Below are positions 1 to 7,423 of a DNA stretch of 9,353 bases, in pieces. Both the position numbers and the translations under genes were made by a program. Position 1 is the stretch's first letter, and every line of letters begins with the position of its first letter. Source of the DNA: an uncultured Haloferula sp. (lineage in GTDB: Bacteria; Verrucomicrobiota; Verrucomicrobiae; Verrucomicrobiales; Akkermansiaceae); assembly GCA_946481625.1 (NCBI GenBank), contig CAMLOZ010000098.1, forward strand, positions 1-9,353. Reading direction: 5' to 3'. The notes beneath the pieces were generated by a model. It was not told the origin of the DNA. It was given only the letters and a program-made list of their open reading frames with translations, and did no database searches.

Positions 1-667
1 CGGCGGCGATCGCCGGCAGGCCCCAGGGGCCCGCGCTCTCGGGCAGGCGGGCCTCGTAGGCCTTGCGAGAGGTGCCGTCGGGAAGGTCCGCACCCTTGGT
101 GTGGATGCGGGCGAGGCCTTCCCGGACCAGCGTTTCATCCAGCCACGTGCCGTCCGCGAGCAGGATGAAGGCATGATAGCGCCGGTCGCCGAATGGATCG
201 TCCCAGCGCGTGTGGAGCGTGAAGGTTCCTTGCCCCAGGAGGTCCTGCACGCGGGACTTCGCCCGGCTGCCGATCTCCACTGCCTGCCGATCCGAGATGC
301 CGAACTCCACCGCCTGCTCGTGAATGCGCTCGTGATTGGTCGCGCCGCCGCGGTAACTGCGGAACGCGCTCTCCGGACAATCGACGAAATACAAGCGAAA
401 CTGCTCCACCCGCCCGTCCGGCAGCCTCACGCGGAAGCTATCCCCATCGTTTTGCCGGTGCTCCTCGAAGCGGCAGCTGGGGAAGGTCCCATACGCCCCG
501 GTCTTGGCGGGTGCGGCCGGCTCCGATGGAGAAGCGGGAGAGGCAGGCACCTCCCAAGGCGTCCCGCCACGTTTCCCTTGGCGCTGCTGGTCGCGCAAGT
601 ACCAGGAGACCACGGCAATCAGGACCAGCAGCACCAGCCGCCCCGGCGTGAATCGCGTCCGCGCCAT
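1..667 (-). CDS. Membrane-anchored staphylococcal-nuclease-like (TNase) protein, 3' end cut by window edge
   Basis: The reading frame starts at an ATG at 667 and stays open to the left edge, so 222 residues are visible and the C-terminus is missing. Residues 11-24 form a hydrophobic segment after a basic start (MARTRF), an uncleaved anchor or signal peptide; a Pro/Ala/Ser-rich linker follows (about 37-56). The rest matches the staphylococcal nuclease fold. NDGDS at 73-77 gives Asp76 (SNase Asp21). RLYFVDCPES at 91-100 gives Arg91, Asp96 and Glu99 (SNase Arg35, Asp40, Glu43). GDRRYHAFI at 160-168 supplies Arg163 (SNase Arg87). LVREGLARIH at 180-189 is the usual following helix. All catalytic positions are present, so Ca-dependent phosphodiesterase activity outside the cytoplasm is plausible; the natural substrate is unknown. 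The start lies 3 bases past the stop of the M23 gene, so the two are very probably co-transcribed. An AAGG about 10 bases upstream is a weak ribosome site. Confidence 0.85.
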   Translation of the reverse strand, partial: MARTRFTPGRLVLLVLIAVVSWYLRDQQRQGKRGGTPWEVPASPASPSEPAAPAKTGAYGTFPSCRFEEHRQNDGDSFRVRLPDGRVEQFRLYFVDCPESAFRSYRGGATNHERIHEQAVEFGISDRQAVEIGSRAKSRVQDLLGQGTFTLHTRWDDPFGDRRYHAFILLADGTWLDETLVREGLARIHTKGADLPDGTSRKAYEARLPESAGPWGLPAIAA

Positions 668-670
668 CGT

Positions 671-1381
671 TCAGAGGCCTTTGAATCCCTGATACTCCTG
701 ATAGGTTCCCAGTGGCATCGCCACCTTCCCCCAGTCGCGGTTCAGGCGGCGGTACTTCTTGATGAACTCGGTAGGATCCGCCCAATTGGTCAGATCCCTC
801 GCCACGCTCTCGCGCTGCATGCCGATGTTCAGGTTGTAGCGGATCTCGAAATGCAAGTGGGCGGCATACATCCCGCGGTTATTGCCGATCGTTCCGATTT
901 GCTGGCCGCGCTTCACCTGCTGGCCCACCCTCACGCCGATGTCCCGCAGGTGGCCGTAGAGCGCGTCGATGAACCTCACCTGTCCGGACGAGGGATCGCG
1001 GTAGCCGTAGCGGATGATCACGACATTTCCCCAGCCCTGCCGGACATCGTAGGCCCAGGTTACCACACCGTCCCCGATGCTGTATACAGGGGCACCCATG
1101 TCGGTATCGCCGCCGCCGCGACCGTTCCAATCCTCGCCGAAATGCACCGGCGGCCGGAGCCGCATGCCACGGGCCTTGTAGTACCCGCTGCCATCCGGCT
1201 TGCCGACCGGGAAATCGAAACCGTCGGTCAATGCCACCCGCGCCGATCTCTGCTGGGCCGCCGCCGGCGCGATGAACGCGAGCAGCAGGGCGAAGAGGAC
1301 GGGGAAGGCGGGTTTTCGCGGCAGACCGCTCACCCCGCCAGTGCACGCCCGCCGGAGGTCACGGGCAAGCCAAATCCGCAT
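671..1381 (-). CDS. Exported M23-family (LytM/NlpD-type) zinc metallopeptidase
   Basis: A 236-residue protein. A hydrophobic stretch (about 25-39) ending in APAAA-QQ looks like a signal peptide with cleavage near residue 42, so it acts in the periplasm on peptidoglycan cross-links. The M23 motifs are complete: HFGED at 80-84 (zinc ligands His80 and Asp84), YGHL at 142-145 (catalytic His144) and HLHFE at 175-179 (His175 and zinc ligand His177). The intervening VGQQVKRGQQIGTIG is the typical LytM beta-hairpin region. The ATG at 1381 begins 14 bases after the uppP stop. An in-frame GTG at 1333 would give a shorter, more typical signal peptide (SGLPRKPAFPV...), and no clear ribosome site separates the two choices. 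The frame is open further upstream to 1591, but that part overlaps uppP and is not protein-like. Recognition of the family is firm; the cleaved bond (D,D-endopeptidase or amidase activation) cannot be told. Confidence 0.92.
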   Translation of the reverse strand: MRIWLARDLRRACTGGVSGLPRKPAFPVLFALLLAFIAPAAAQQRSARVALTDGFDFPVGKPDGSGYYKARGMRLRPPVHFGEDWNGRGGGDTDMGAPVYSIGDGVVTWAYDVRQGWGNVVIIRYGYRDPSSGQVRFIDALYGHLRDIGVRVGQQVKRGQQIGTIGNNRGMYAAHLHFEIRYNLNIGMQRESVARDLTNWADPTEFIKKYRRLNRDWGKVAMPLGTYQEYQGFKGL

Positions 1382-1395
1382 TGTCCCGGGTAGGC

Positions 1396-2283
1396 TCAGG
1401 AGTGGCCCAACCCGAGAAAATTCGTCGCAATCATCACAGCCGCAACCACTCCGACGACAATCCGGTACCAGCCGAAAACCCCCAACCCGCGGCGGTTCAG
1501 GTAGGCCACCATCCATTTCACCGCTGCGGCGGCGGACACGGTGGCGGCGATCACCCCGACCGCCAGAGGAACGAAGCCGTAGCGGTCCCACATCAGCATC
1601 GCCCCGCCAAAGGCGGTGTCGTATTTCTCCGCCAGCCCCTCGATCGGCCAGACGGCTTTCTTCGCGGTGGCCGCACCGAGCGTGGCGAGGCCTAGCAGGA
1701 AGGAAAATTCAACCGCCGCGCTGAGCCGGAGGCCGACCAGCACGCCGCCGATGATGGTCATCAGGCTCCGCGAGGTCCCCGGCCACATGGCGACACACTG
1801 CATGAGGCCGACAAGGAACGCCATTCTGAGGGTGATTTGGGCCAGTTCCGCCCCCTTGGAGCCACCCCCTTTTTTCATCCAGCGGTCCACGGCGAGAATG
1901 CCGATGCCGCCGACGAACCAGGCCCAAGCAATCCATTTGAAATGAAAGAGCTTCTCCTCGATCCAGTCGTTCGCGAGGAGGCCGATCACCGCCGCGGGCA
2001 AAAAACCCGCGATGATCGCGAAGATCAGGTGCAGGCCTTCCCGGTCCTTGCCCATGAGACCGCGCACCATCTGGCGGACCCGCGGCCAATAAAGGCCGAG
2101 AACCGCAGCGATCGCACCTCCTTGGATGCAAATCGCGAAACAATCCGCCGCCGCCTTGTCTTCCGGGCTGACGCCGATCCCCATCATCCTCTGGGCGACA
2201 ATCAGGTGGCCCGTGGAACTGACCGGAAGGTATTCGGTGATCCCTTCGATCACGCCAAGAACAAGGGCTTGCCACCAATTCAT
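1396..2283 (-). CDS. uppP: Undecaprenyl-diphosphate phosphatase UppP (BacA)
   Basis: A 295-residue integral membrane enzyme that dephosphorylates undecaprenyl pyrophosphate to regenerate the lipid carrier of peptidoglycan and O-antigen synthesis; overproduction of the family gives bacitracin resistance. The first signature, EGITEYLPVSSTGHL at 13-27, carries the two essential glutamates (Glu13, Glu17), the serines and His26. The second, PGTSRS at 168-173, carries Arg172. The residue after SRS is Leu rather than the commoner Gly, a variant I believe also occurs in other phyla. About eight hydrophobic segments fit the family topology, including 88-104, 118-132, 192-207, 237-252 and 272-290. It is slightly longer than the usual 265-280 residues. 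It starts at ATG 2283 with no Shine-Dalgarno motif (CCACTCTTTC precedes it). It heads the run uppP - M23 peptidase - nuclease-like gene and faces the DUF2062 gene across 108 bases holding a strong inverted repeat. Confidence 0.96.
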   Translation of the reverse strand: MNWWQALVLGVIEGITEYLPVSSTGHLIVAQRMMGIGVSPEDKAAADCFAICIQGGAIAAVLGLYWPRVRQMVRGLMGKDREGLHLIFAIIAGFLPAAVIGLLANDWIEEKLFHFKWIAWAWFVGGIGILAVDRWMKKGGGSKGAELAQITLRMAFLVGLMQCVAMWPGTSRSLMTIIGGVLVGLRLSAAVEFSFLLGLATLGAATAKKAVWPIEGLAEKYDTAFGGAMLMWDRYGFVPLAVGVIAATVSAAAAVKWMVAYLNRRGLGVFGWYRIVVGVVAAVMIATNFLGLGHS

Positions 2284-2298
2284 GAAAGAGTGGCGCGA

Positions 2299-2328
2299 CC
2301 TTGCCGGTCATAATGCGGACGGGCAAGG
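2299..2328. promoter_or_regulatory. Inverted repeat in the uppP/DUF2062 divergent intergenic region
   Basis: CCTTGCC at 2299-2305 is the exact reverse complement of GGCAAGG at 2322-2328. Inside, GTC at 2307-2309 pairs with GAC at 2318-2320, with one G/G mismatch between the two blocks and an 8-base centre (ATAATGCG). This gives ten paired positions over 30 bases. It ends 15 bases before the uppP ATG and lies about 63 bases upstream of the DUF2062 ATG. It could be a DNA operator for one or both divergent genes, or a leader hairpin in the uppP mRNA. It has no T-run on either side, so it is not a standard terminator. The symmetry is seen directly; the role is inferred. Confidence 0.5.
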
Positions 2329-2391
2329 GATTTGCGGTTGCTTCATTTACCTTTAGGAAGGAAATTCCGCCCGTCACCCGACCCCGCTGCA

Positions 2392-3033
2392 ATGAAGCGA
2401 CGCTACCTATGGCTCGTCCGGCGCGCGTACCGCGCATTGCGGCACCCGCGGCTGAGGCACCGTGAATGGTGGCAGGACATCACGCACGCGCTCTTCGAGC
2501 GCCGTCTGTGGATGCCCTGCCGCGACACGGTGGCCACCGGTCTTACCATCGGGATGTTCTTCGCCGTCATGCCGGTACCGCTGCAGATGCTCTTCGCCGG
2601 GGTCGCCGCGATGAAGTTCCACTCGAACGTCCCGATCGCCATGGCCGCCTGCTGGTTGAGCAACCCGCTTACCAACGGCCCGCTTTTCGTCGGCCAGTTC
2701 CTCCTCGGTGCCAAGATCTCGGAAACGCTCGGCCTCAATCTGCCGGACATCCATTGGTTCAAGAACTTCCTGATCTGGCTCAGCGAGTCGGAGTGGTTCA
2801 AGGTGCCGGTGCCCCAATCGATCCTCCACGGCAATACCGGCGATTTCTTCCTTGGGACACTGGCCTCCGGCATCCTGCTGGCCGCGCTGACTTTCCCTCT
2901 GGTCCATCTCTTCTCCGCGCTCATGCCGCATCATCTGCCGGCCCGCCCCCACCGGACGACCAAAGTGTCTTCCTTCATGCGCAAGATCCGCGCCCAGCGC
3001 GAGGCGCGCAAACAGGCGAAGAAGGCCCTCTAG
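2392..3033 (+). CDS. DUF2062 domain-containing membrane protein
   Basis: A 213-residue protein of the DUF2062 family, whose biochemical function is unknown. The hallmark core is present: GLTIGMFFAVMPVPLQM at 50-66, then an Ala-rich helix with FHSNVPIA at 76-83 and WLSNPLTNGPLF at 88-99 (family pattern: G-x3-G-x-F ... P-x3-Q ... N-x-P ... W-x-x-N-P-x-T). Hydrophobic segments lie near 48-72, 82-106 and 153-177. The N-terminus (MKRRYLWLVRR) and the C-terminal tail from about 184 are strongly basic and likely cytoplasmic. I chose the ATG at 2392 because upstream residues from a TTG at 2332 look non-coding; no ribosome site helps. It is divergent from uppP, which hints at a shared envelope context only. 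Its stop TAG at 3031-3033 overlaps the stop of the convergent TPM-domain gene. Family is firm; role unassigned. Confidence 0.9.
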   Translation: MKRRYLWLVRRAYRALRHPRLRHREWWQDITHALFERRLWMPCRDTVATGLTIGMFFAVMPVPLQMLFAGVAAMKFHSNVPIAMAACWLSNPLTNGPLFVGQFLLGAKISETLGLNLPDIHWFKNFLIWLSESEWFKVPVPQSILHGNTGDFFLGTLASGILLAALTFPLVHLFSALMPHHLPARPHRTTKVSSFMRKIRAQREARKQAKKAL

Positions 3034-3884
3034 TTCCCCCGGCCAAAGCTCCGCGAGCTGACCTTCCCCCCGCCGTACGGTGCCCCGAGCCGCATCCCGA
3101 CCGCCACCCTCGGGAAGACGTAGCGTTCCCGGGCCCGCGCCTCCGCCCGCTTGAGTCCCGCCACCACCAGGAGCGCAAGCAGCCCGGTGAAAGCGAGCAG
3201 CCCGATCGCCAGCACGACCATGCGGCTCCGGGTGCCGCCCGGCGGTGCGGCAGCCCGGTGGTCGAGTTCGTCCGAAATGCGCCCGACCAAACCTGTCGAT
3301 AGGTTCTCGACGAATAATTGCCGGTCGAACGGCTTGGCGCGGGACGCATCGAACTCGCCGTCGCCCTTGGAAAGAACCTCCACCTTAGCGTCGGCATCCA
3401 AGGCTTTTTCGGTCCTTGCCGCCCGCAGCGATTCCTCGATCTCGCCGATCATGCGCTCGAGTTCGATCGGCGCGAAATCGGTCGGGCGCGAGCGGACCAT
3501 CATATTTCCGGGTTCGATCTTCTCTTCCTCCGGTGGCAGTTGGCCGAACCGGAACTTGAAGCTGTCCGCTTCGATGACCAGGACCATGCCCGGTTGCTGG
3601 CCCAGCCACTTTTCCTGCAACCGCTCCGTCTGGTCCTTCAGGGTGCGGCCGATAAGGATGTTGTAGATGGCCACATAGAACCGATAGCCGTGCTCCGCCT
3701 CCAACATGGCGAGGGTCTCGGAAATCACCGCCAGACGCTGCGGCTCGCGGGCGAAGAGCCGCGCCTCGTCCAGCACACGGCTCTCGGGTACCGCCGGGAT
3801 CGGGAATTCTTCCTCCTGTGCCCGGACGACGCTTCCCGCGACGAATAGCCAGAAGCAAAGCAACAGGCGATAAACGACCCTCAC
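3030..3884 (-). CDS. TPM-domain (YgcG/Psb32-like) protein with signal peptide and C-terminal membrane anchor
   Basis: A 284-residue protein. Residues 4-20 are hydrophobic and end near VRA-Q at 20-23, a signal peptide. Residues about 36-165 match the TPM domain: VLDEARLF at 37-44 (usual 'v-D-x-a-g-l-l' opening), LEAEHGYRFYVAIYN at 61-75, and TERLQEKWLGQQPGMVLVI at 86-104 (usual 'a..l...W.lG...nGvlllv'). A transmembrane helix lies at about 222-243, and a short Gly/Ser tail (APYGGGKVSSRSFG) recalls the Gly-rich tails of this family. The TPM part therefore faces the periplasm and the tail the cytoplasm. Characterised TPM proteins include a plant thylakoid phosphatase and photosystem repair factors; no bacterial role can be assigned here. 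The start is GTG at 3884: an in-frame TGA lies just upstream and there is no nearby ATG. It follows lspA after 55 bases on the same strand and may be the last gene of that transcript. Confidence 0.82.
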   Translation of the reverse strand: MRVVYRLLLCFWLFVAGSVVRAQEEEFPIPAVPESRVLDEARLFAREPQRLAVISETLAMLEAEHGYRFYVAIYNILIGRTLKDQTERLQEKWLGQQPGMVLVIEADSFKFRFGQLPPEEEKIEPGNMMVRSRPTDFAPIELERMIGEIEESLRAARTEKALDADAKVEVLSKGDGEFDASRAKPFDRQLFVENLSTGLVGRISDELDHRAAAPPGGTRSRMVVLAIGLLAFTGLLALLVVAGLKRAEARARERYVFPRVAVGMRLGAPYGGGKVSSRSFGRGN

Positions 3885-3923
3885 GAAGAGGCATCATTCC
3901 CACCCGACGCCGGGAGGCAAGTC

Positions 3924-3939
3924 CGGGCTGAGCGGCCCG
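3924..3939 (-). terminator. Short hairpin directly after lspA (possible terminator or attenuator)
   Basis: Immediately after the lspA stop, CGGGC and GCCCG form a perfect 5-base-pair stem around a 6-base loop. No T-run follows (ACTTGCC comes next), so an intrinsic terminator is doubtful. It could partly separate lspA from the TPM gene 40 bases downstream. The stem is visible; termination is a guess. Confidence 0.3.
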
Positions 3940-4599
3940 CTACTCCTTCGCCGCTTTCCTCGCCTCGGAGACCTTCAGGTCCGCTTGGAGACCCGTGAAG
4001 AACAGCAAGACCGCGGCAATGCAGATGCAGGAGTCCGCGACGTTGAACGATGGCCACTGCTTGTTGATCACGGGGATCGTGAAATCGAGGAAGTCCACCA
4101 CATAGCCGGCTTTGAGACGTTCCCAAAAGGGCGCCCCCTCCATGTACGAAAGCCGCGATCCCTGCACCAGACGGTCGGTCAAATTGCCGAAAATCCCGCA
4201 CAGAAGCAACGCGACGGCGACCTTTCCCCAATTGCCCACGAAGAACTTCTTCTTCACCCCGAGCGTGATCAGGCACAGCGCGAGGATCGGCACGATCAGG
4301 AACACGATGGGTGCCCAATCGCTGCCATTCCCGAAGCCGAAGGCCACGCCCTGGTTATGGACGCGGGTGATGTTGAAAAAGCCGGGAATCACATGCCAGG
4401 CGTCCTCCTGAGGAATGCTCGTGTAGCCGTAACCGGGCTCCGGGAAGCGCGCGACGATCCAGAACTTCGACCACTGGTCGAGGATGTAGAGCGGCAGCGT
4501 GACAAGCAGGAGGACGACCGCAAGGCTCCACTCTTTTCCTGCGGACTCCGCAGCTCCGTGCAGGCGGAGATCGGACGGGCTGACCTTCGACTCAGGCAT
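3940..4599 (-). CDS. lspA: Lipoprotein signal peptidase (signal peptidase II), extended form
   Basis: An inner-membrane aspartyl protease that cleaves the signal peptide of diacylated prolipoproteins. The visible motifs are DQWSK at 41-45, FNITRVHNQGVAFG at 75-88, GNLTDR at 138-143, VVDFLDF at 167-173 and FNVADS at 185-190. Asp169 and Asp189 are the catalytic pair (equivalent to Asp124 and Asp143 of the Pseudomonas aeruginosa enzyme, with nearly the same spacing). Four membrane helices fit about 25-49, 95-114, 125-142 and 189-204. At 219 residues it is well above the usual 150-175. The extra length is an N-terminal cytoplasmic stretch (1-22), a longer segment at 51-70, an insertion of about 18 residues at 145-162 between NLTDR and VVDF, and a charged tail. 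The ATG at 4599 lies inside the ileS end, giving an 8-base overlap, so translation is probably coupled. The frame is open upstream to 5007, but that part is a shadow of ileS. Confidence 0.94.
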   Translation of the reverse strand: MPESKVSPSDLRLHGAAESAGKEWSLAVVLLLVTLPLYILDQWSKFWIVARFPEPGYGYTSIPQEDAWHVIPGFFNITRVHNQGVAFGFGNGSDWAPIVFLIVPILALCLITLGVKKKFFVGNWGKVAVALLLCGIFGNLTDRLVQGSRLSYMEGAPFWERLKAGYVVDFLDFTIPVINKQWPSFNVADSCICIAAVLLFFTGLQADLKVSEARKAAKE

Positions 4600-7339
4600 G
4601 GGACACGGCTTGGACCACGGATTCGCAACGGGCGCACACACCGGACTTGCCCAAGGGCTCGTAGCGGCGGCAGCGCGGGCACATTTTGTGATGGGTCTTC
4701 GCGGCCTTCGCGGAAAGCGCCGAGCCCGCGGAAACATCGAGATCCGCCAGGATGAAGAACTCGGTGGCGAACTGGCGGTCGCGCAAAAGGTCATACACCG
4801 GTTCCTTCTCCGGCACCACGAGTTGGACCGCGGCCTCGTTGTTCTTCGTGAAGGTCTTGGCCTGCACCTGTTCCTCGATCGCGGTTTGTACCACCTTGCG
4901 GATTTCCAGCAAACGGTTGACCTTCGCGGTCGCCTTGCCGGAGGCGAAGGCCGGATCCGGCTCGGGGAAGTCCTGCTCGTGCACGCTGCCTTCGGTGAAG
5001 GGCGCATGCTCCCAGGCCTCGTCCGCGGTGTAAACCAGGATCGGGGCGAGCAGGCGGCTCAGCGCGGAGAACAGATCGTACATCGCCGTCTGGCTCGCGC
5101 GGCGACGCACCGAGTTCTTCGCGTCGCAGTACATCCGGTCCTTCGTCGCATCGATGTAGATGGCGGAAAGATCCGTCGAGCAGAACTGGTTGAGCGAATT
5201 GAAGACCTTGCGGAACTCGAAGGTCTCGTAAGCCTTGCGGCACTCCGTCACCACGGCGTTCAGGCGCTCGAGGATCCACTGGTCGAGCACCGGCATGTGG
5301 CTGGCGGCCACGCGGTCCATCTCGGGATCGAAGCCGTCCAGGTTGCCGAGCAGGATGCGCAGCGTGTTGCGCAGGCGGCGGTAGGGCTCCGCGACCTGCT
5401 TGAAGAGGTCCTCGCCGAAGGGAACTTCGCTCTGCCAGTCCACGGAGGAAACCCACAGGCGAACGATATCGGCACCGTACTTGTTGTAGTAATGCGCGGC
5501 GTCGATCGGCTTGCCGGCTTTCTCGGCCTCGGACTTCGAGAGCTTCTTCTTGTCCTTGTCCACGACGAAGCCGTGGGTGAGCACGGACTTGTAGGGGGCC
5601 TTGTCGCGCCAGGCCACGCTCATCATCAGCGAGCTCTGGAACCAGCCGCGGTGCTGGTCGGTCGCTTCGAGATACAAGTCGGCGGGGGCGTGAAGCTCGG
5701 GATGCTTCTCCAGCACGGCGACATGCGAGCACCCGGAATCGATCCACACGTCCAGCGTGTCCCGGCACTTCTTCACGCCGGCCGGCAGGCCGAGCTTGGA
5801 CGCGAGTTCCTCGTCGGAGAGCTCGAACCAAATGTTCGTCCCATGCGTCTCGACCAGATCGGCGACCTTGCGGGCGATCTCGGCGGAAAGGATCGCCTTG
5901 CCTCCGGCATCGAAGAAGACAGGCAGCGGCACGCCCCAGGTGCGCTGGCGCGAGATGCACCAGTCCGGCCGGGACTCCACGGTGCCGTAGATCCGGTTGC
6001 GGCCCCAGGCGGGCAGCCACTCGACCGTGTCGATTTCCCGCAGCGCCCTGCCGCGCAGGGTCTCGAGCGAGATGAAGAACTGTTCGACCGCGCGGAAGAT
6101 GATCGGGGTCTTCGACCGCCAGCAGTGCGGGTAGCTGTGGCGGTAGACTTCCTTCGCCAGCAGCACGCCCTTGCTCTCCAGCAATTCGACGATCGGCTCG
6201 TTCGACTTGAAGACGTGCTTGCCGACAAGATCGGGCAGCCCGACCTCGGCGGTGAAGTTGCCGTCGTCATCGACCGGCGAAAGCACGCCGAGCCCGTACT
6301 GCTGGCCGGCCACGTAGTCGTCCGCGCCGTGACCCGGGGCGATGTGCACCGCACCGGTGCCGGTATCCGTGGTGACGAAATTGCCGAGGATGATCTTCGA
6401 AGTGCGGTCGAGGAAGGGATGGCGCGCTTCCAGAAGCTCCAGATCGCGGCCCTTCAAGGTCTTCAGCACGGAAGTGCGGCGCAGGCCGGACTTTGCTTCG
6501 AGCTCCGCCACCAGTTCCTTCACCACGATCAGGATCTCACCGCGGCCGTTGCCTTCGAACTGGCAGACCTCGTAGGTGTACTCCGGATGCACCGCCACGC
6601 CGAGGTTCGCGGGCAGCGTCCATGGCGTGGTCGTCCAGATCGCGATCGACGCATTGCCGATCCCGAGCTTTGAGGAAGACTCCGGCGTCAGCGGGAACTT
6701 CACGAAAATCGCCGTGCTCTCCTTGTCCTGGTATTCCACCTCGGCCTCGGCCAGCGCGGTGTGCGCGCCGTAGGACCACTGGACCGGCTTCTTCGATTGA
6801 TAGACCACCTCGCTCTCCACCAGCTTGGCGAAGACGCGCAGGATCTCCGCCTCGTAGCCCGGAGCCATGGTCAGATAGGGATTATACCAATTGCCGAACA
6901 CGCCCAGACGGCGGAAGGACCCGCGCTGGATCTCGATGAACTTCTCCGCGAATTCGGTGCAGCGGCGGCGGATCTCCGCAGGCTCCAGACCGGCCGCCTG
7001 CTTCACTACCTTGAATTCGATCGGCAGGCCGTGGCAGTCCCAGCCCGGAACGAAAGGCGCGGCGAAGCCCGCCATCGTCTTCGATTTCACCACCAGGTCC
7101 TTCAGCACCTTGTTGAGCGCGGTGCCCATGTGCACGTCGCCGTTCGCGAAGGGCGGGCCGTCGTGCAGGATGAAGGCGGGAGCCTTCTGCGCCTTCCGGC
7201 GGTCGAGAATGCGGCGGTAGAGATCTTGCTTCTCCCAAATGGCGAGACGCTTCGGCTCGTTCTCAACGAGGTCCCCGCGCATCGGGAAACTCGTCTGCGG
7301 CAGCAGCAGCGTGTCTTTGTATCGGGATTCGGAACTCAT
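4592..7339 (-). CDS. ileS: Isoleucyl-tRNA synthetase
   Basis: A 915-residue class I aminoacyl-tRNA synthetase that charges tRNA-Ile in the cytoplasm (E. coli IleS has 938). The ATP-binding signature is HMGT at 70-73 (in GDVHMGTALNKVLKD, where HIGH is usual). GWDCHGLPIE at 99-108 is typical of IleS. The editing (CP1) domain carries TTTPWTLP at 236-243 and GTGAVHIAPGHGADDY at 327-342, with Asp340 at the position of the E. coli editing aspartate Asp342. The second catalytic signature is KLSKS at 599-603. The C-terminal zinc finger has Cys887, Cys890, Cys902 and Cys905, so this is the bacterial zinc-containing type. No residue expected for activity is missing. It starts at ATG 7339 without a Shine-Dalgarno motif. 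It overlaps lspA by 8 bases (ATGCCTGA), the common ileS-lspA operon order. No T-box leader is seen in the 168 bases upstream. Confidence 0.98.
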   Translation of the reverse strand: MSSESRYKDTLLLPQTSFPMRGDLVENEPKRLAIWEKQDLYRRILDRRKAQKAPAFILHDGPPFANGDVHMGTALNKVLKDLVVKSKTMAGFAAPFVPGWDCHGLPIEFKVVKQAAGLEPAEIRRRCTEFAEKFIEIQRGSFRRLGVFGNWYNPYLTMAPGYEAEILRVFAKLVESEVVYQSKKPVQWSYGAHTALAEAEVEYQDKESTAIFVKFPLTPESSSKLGIGNASIAIWTTTPWTLPANLGVAVHPEYTYEVCQFEGNGRGEILIVVKELVAELEAKSGLRRTSVLKTLKGRDLELLEARHPFLDRTSKIILGNFVTTDTGTGAVHIAPGHGADDYVAGQQYGLGVLSPVDDDGNFTAEVGLPDLVGKHVFKSNEPIVELLESKGVLLAKEVYRHSYPHCWRSKTPIIFRAVEQFFISLETLRGRALREIDTVEWLPAWGRNRIYGTVESRPDWCISRQRTWGVPLPVFFDAGGKAILSAEIARKVADLVETHGTNIWFELSDEELASKLGLPAGVKKCRDTLDVWIDSGCSHVAVLEKHPELHAPADLYLEATDQHRGWFQSSLMMSVAWRDKAPYKSVLTHGFVVDKDKKKLSKSEAEKAGKPIDAAHYYNKYGADIVRLWVSSVDWQSEVPFGEDLFKQVAEPYRRLRNTLRILLGNLDGFDPEMDRVAASHMPVLDQWILERLNAVVTECRKAYETFEFRKVFNSLNQFCSTDLSAIYIDATKDRMYCDAKNSVRRRASQTAMYDLFSALSRLLAPILVYTADEAWEHAPFTEGSVHEQDFPEPDPAFASGKATAKVNRLLEIRKVVQTAIEEQVQAKTFTKNNEAAVQLVVPEKEPVYDLLRDRQFATEFFILADLDVSAGSALSAKAAKTHHKMCPRCRRYEPLGKSGVCARCESVVQAVSHA

Positions 7340-7423
7340 CGGCGGGCGCGGACGCTAGCAGCGGTCCCACAGGGGGTCAATCACCGGGGACGGTCGTAAA
7401 TTTGCGTGTTCCACAGGCCAAAT

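Noticed and set aside
101..1393. A 430-codon open frame on the plus strand, opposite the nuclease and M23 genes
   Set aside because: The minus strand here encodes two proteins with complete catalytic motifs; the plus-strand product has low complexity and no domain.
4600..5007. N-terminal extension of lspA by 136 residues
   Set aside because: It lies wholly inside ileS in another frame and is Arg/Pro-rich; the ATG at 4599 gives a complete first membrane helix.
4499..6673. A 724-codon open frame on the plus strand, opposite ileS
   Set aside because: It is fully antisense to a clear ileS and its product is rich in Arg, Gly, Ala, His and Leu with no recognisable domain. Long antisense frames are expected in GC-rich coding DNA.
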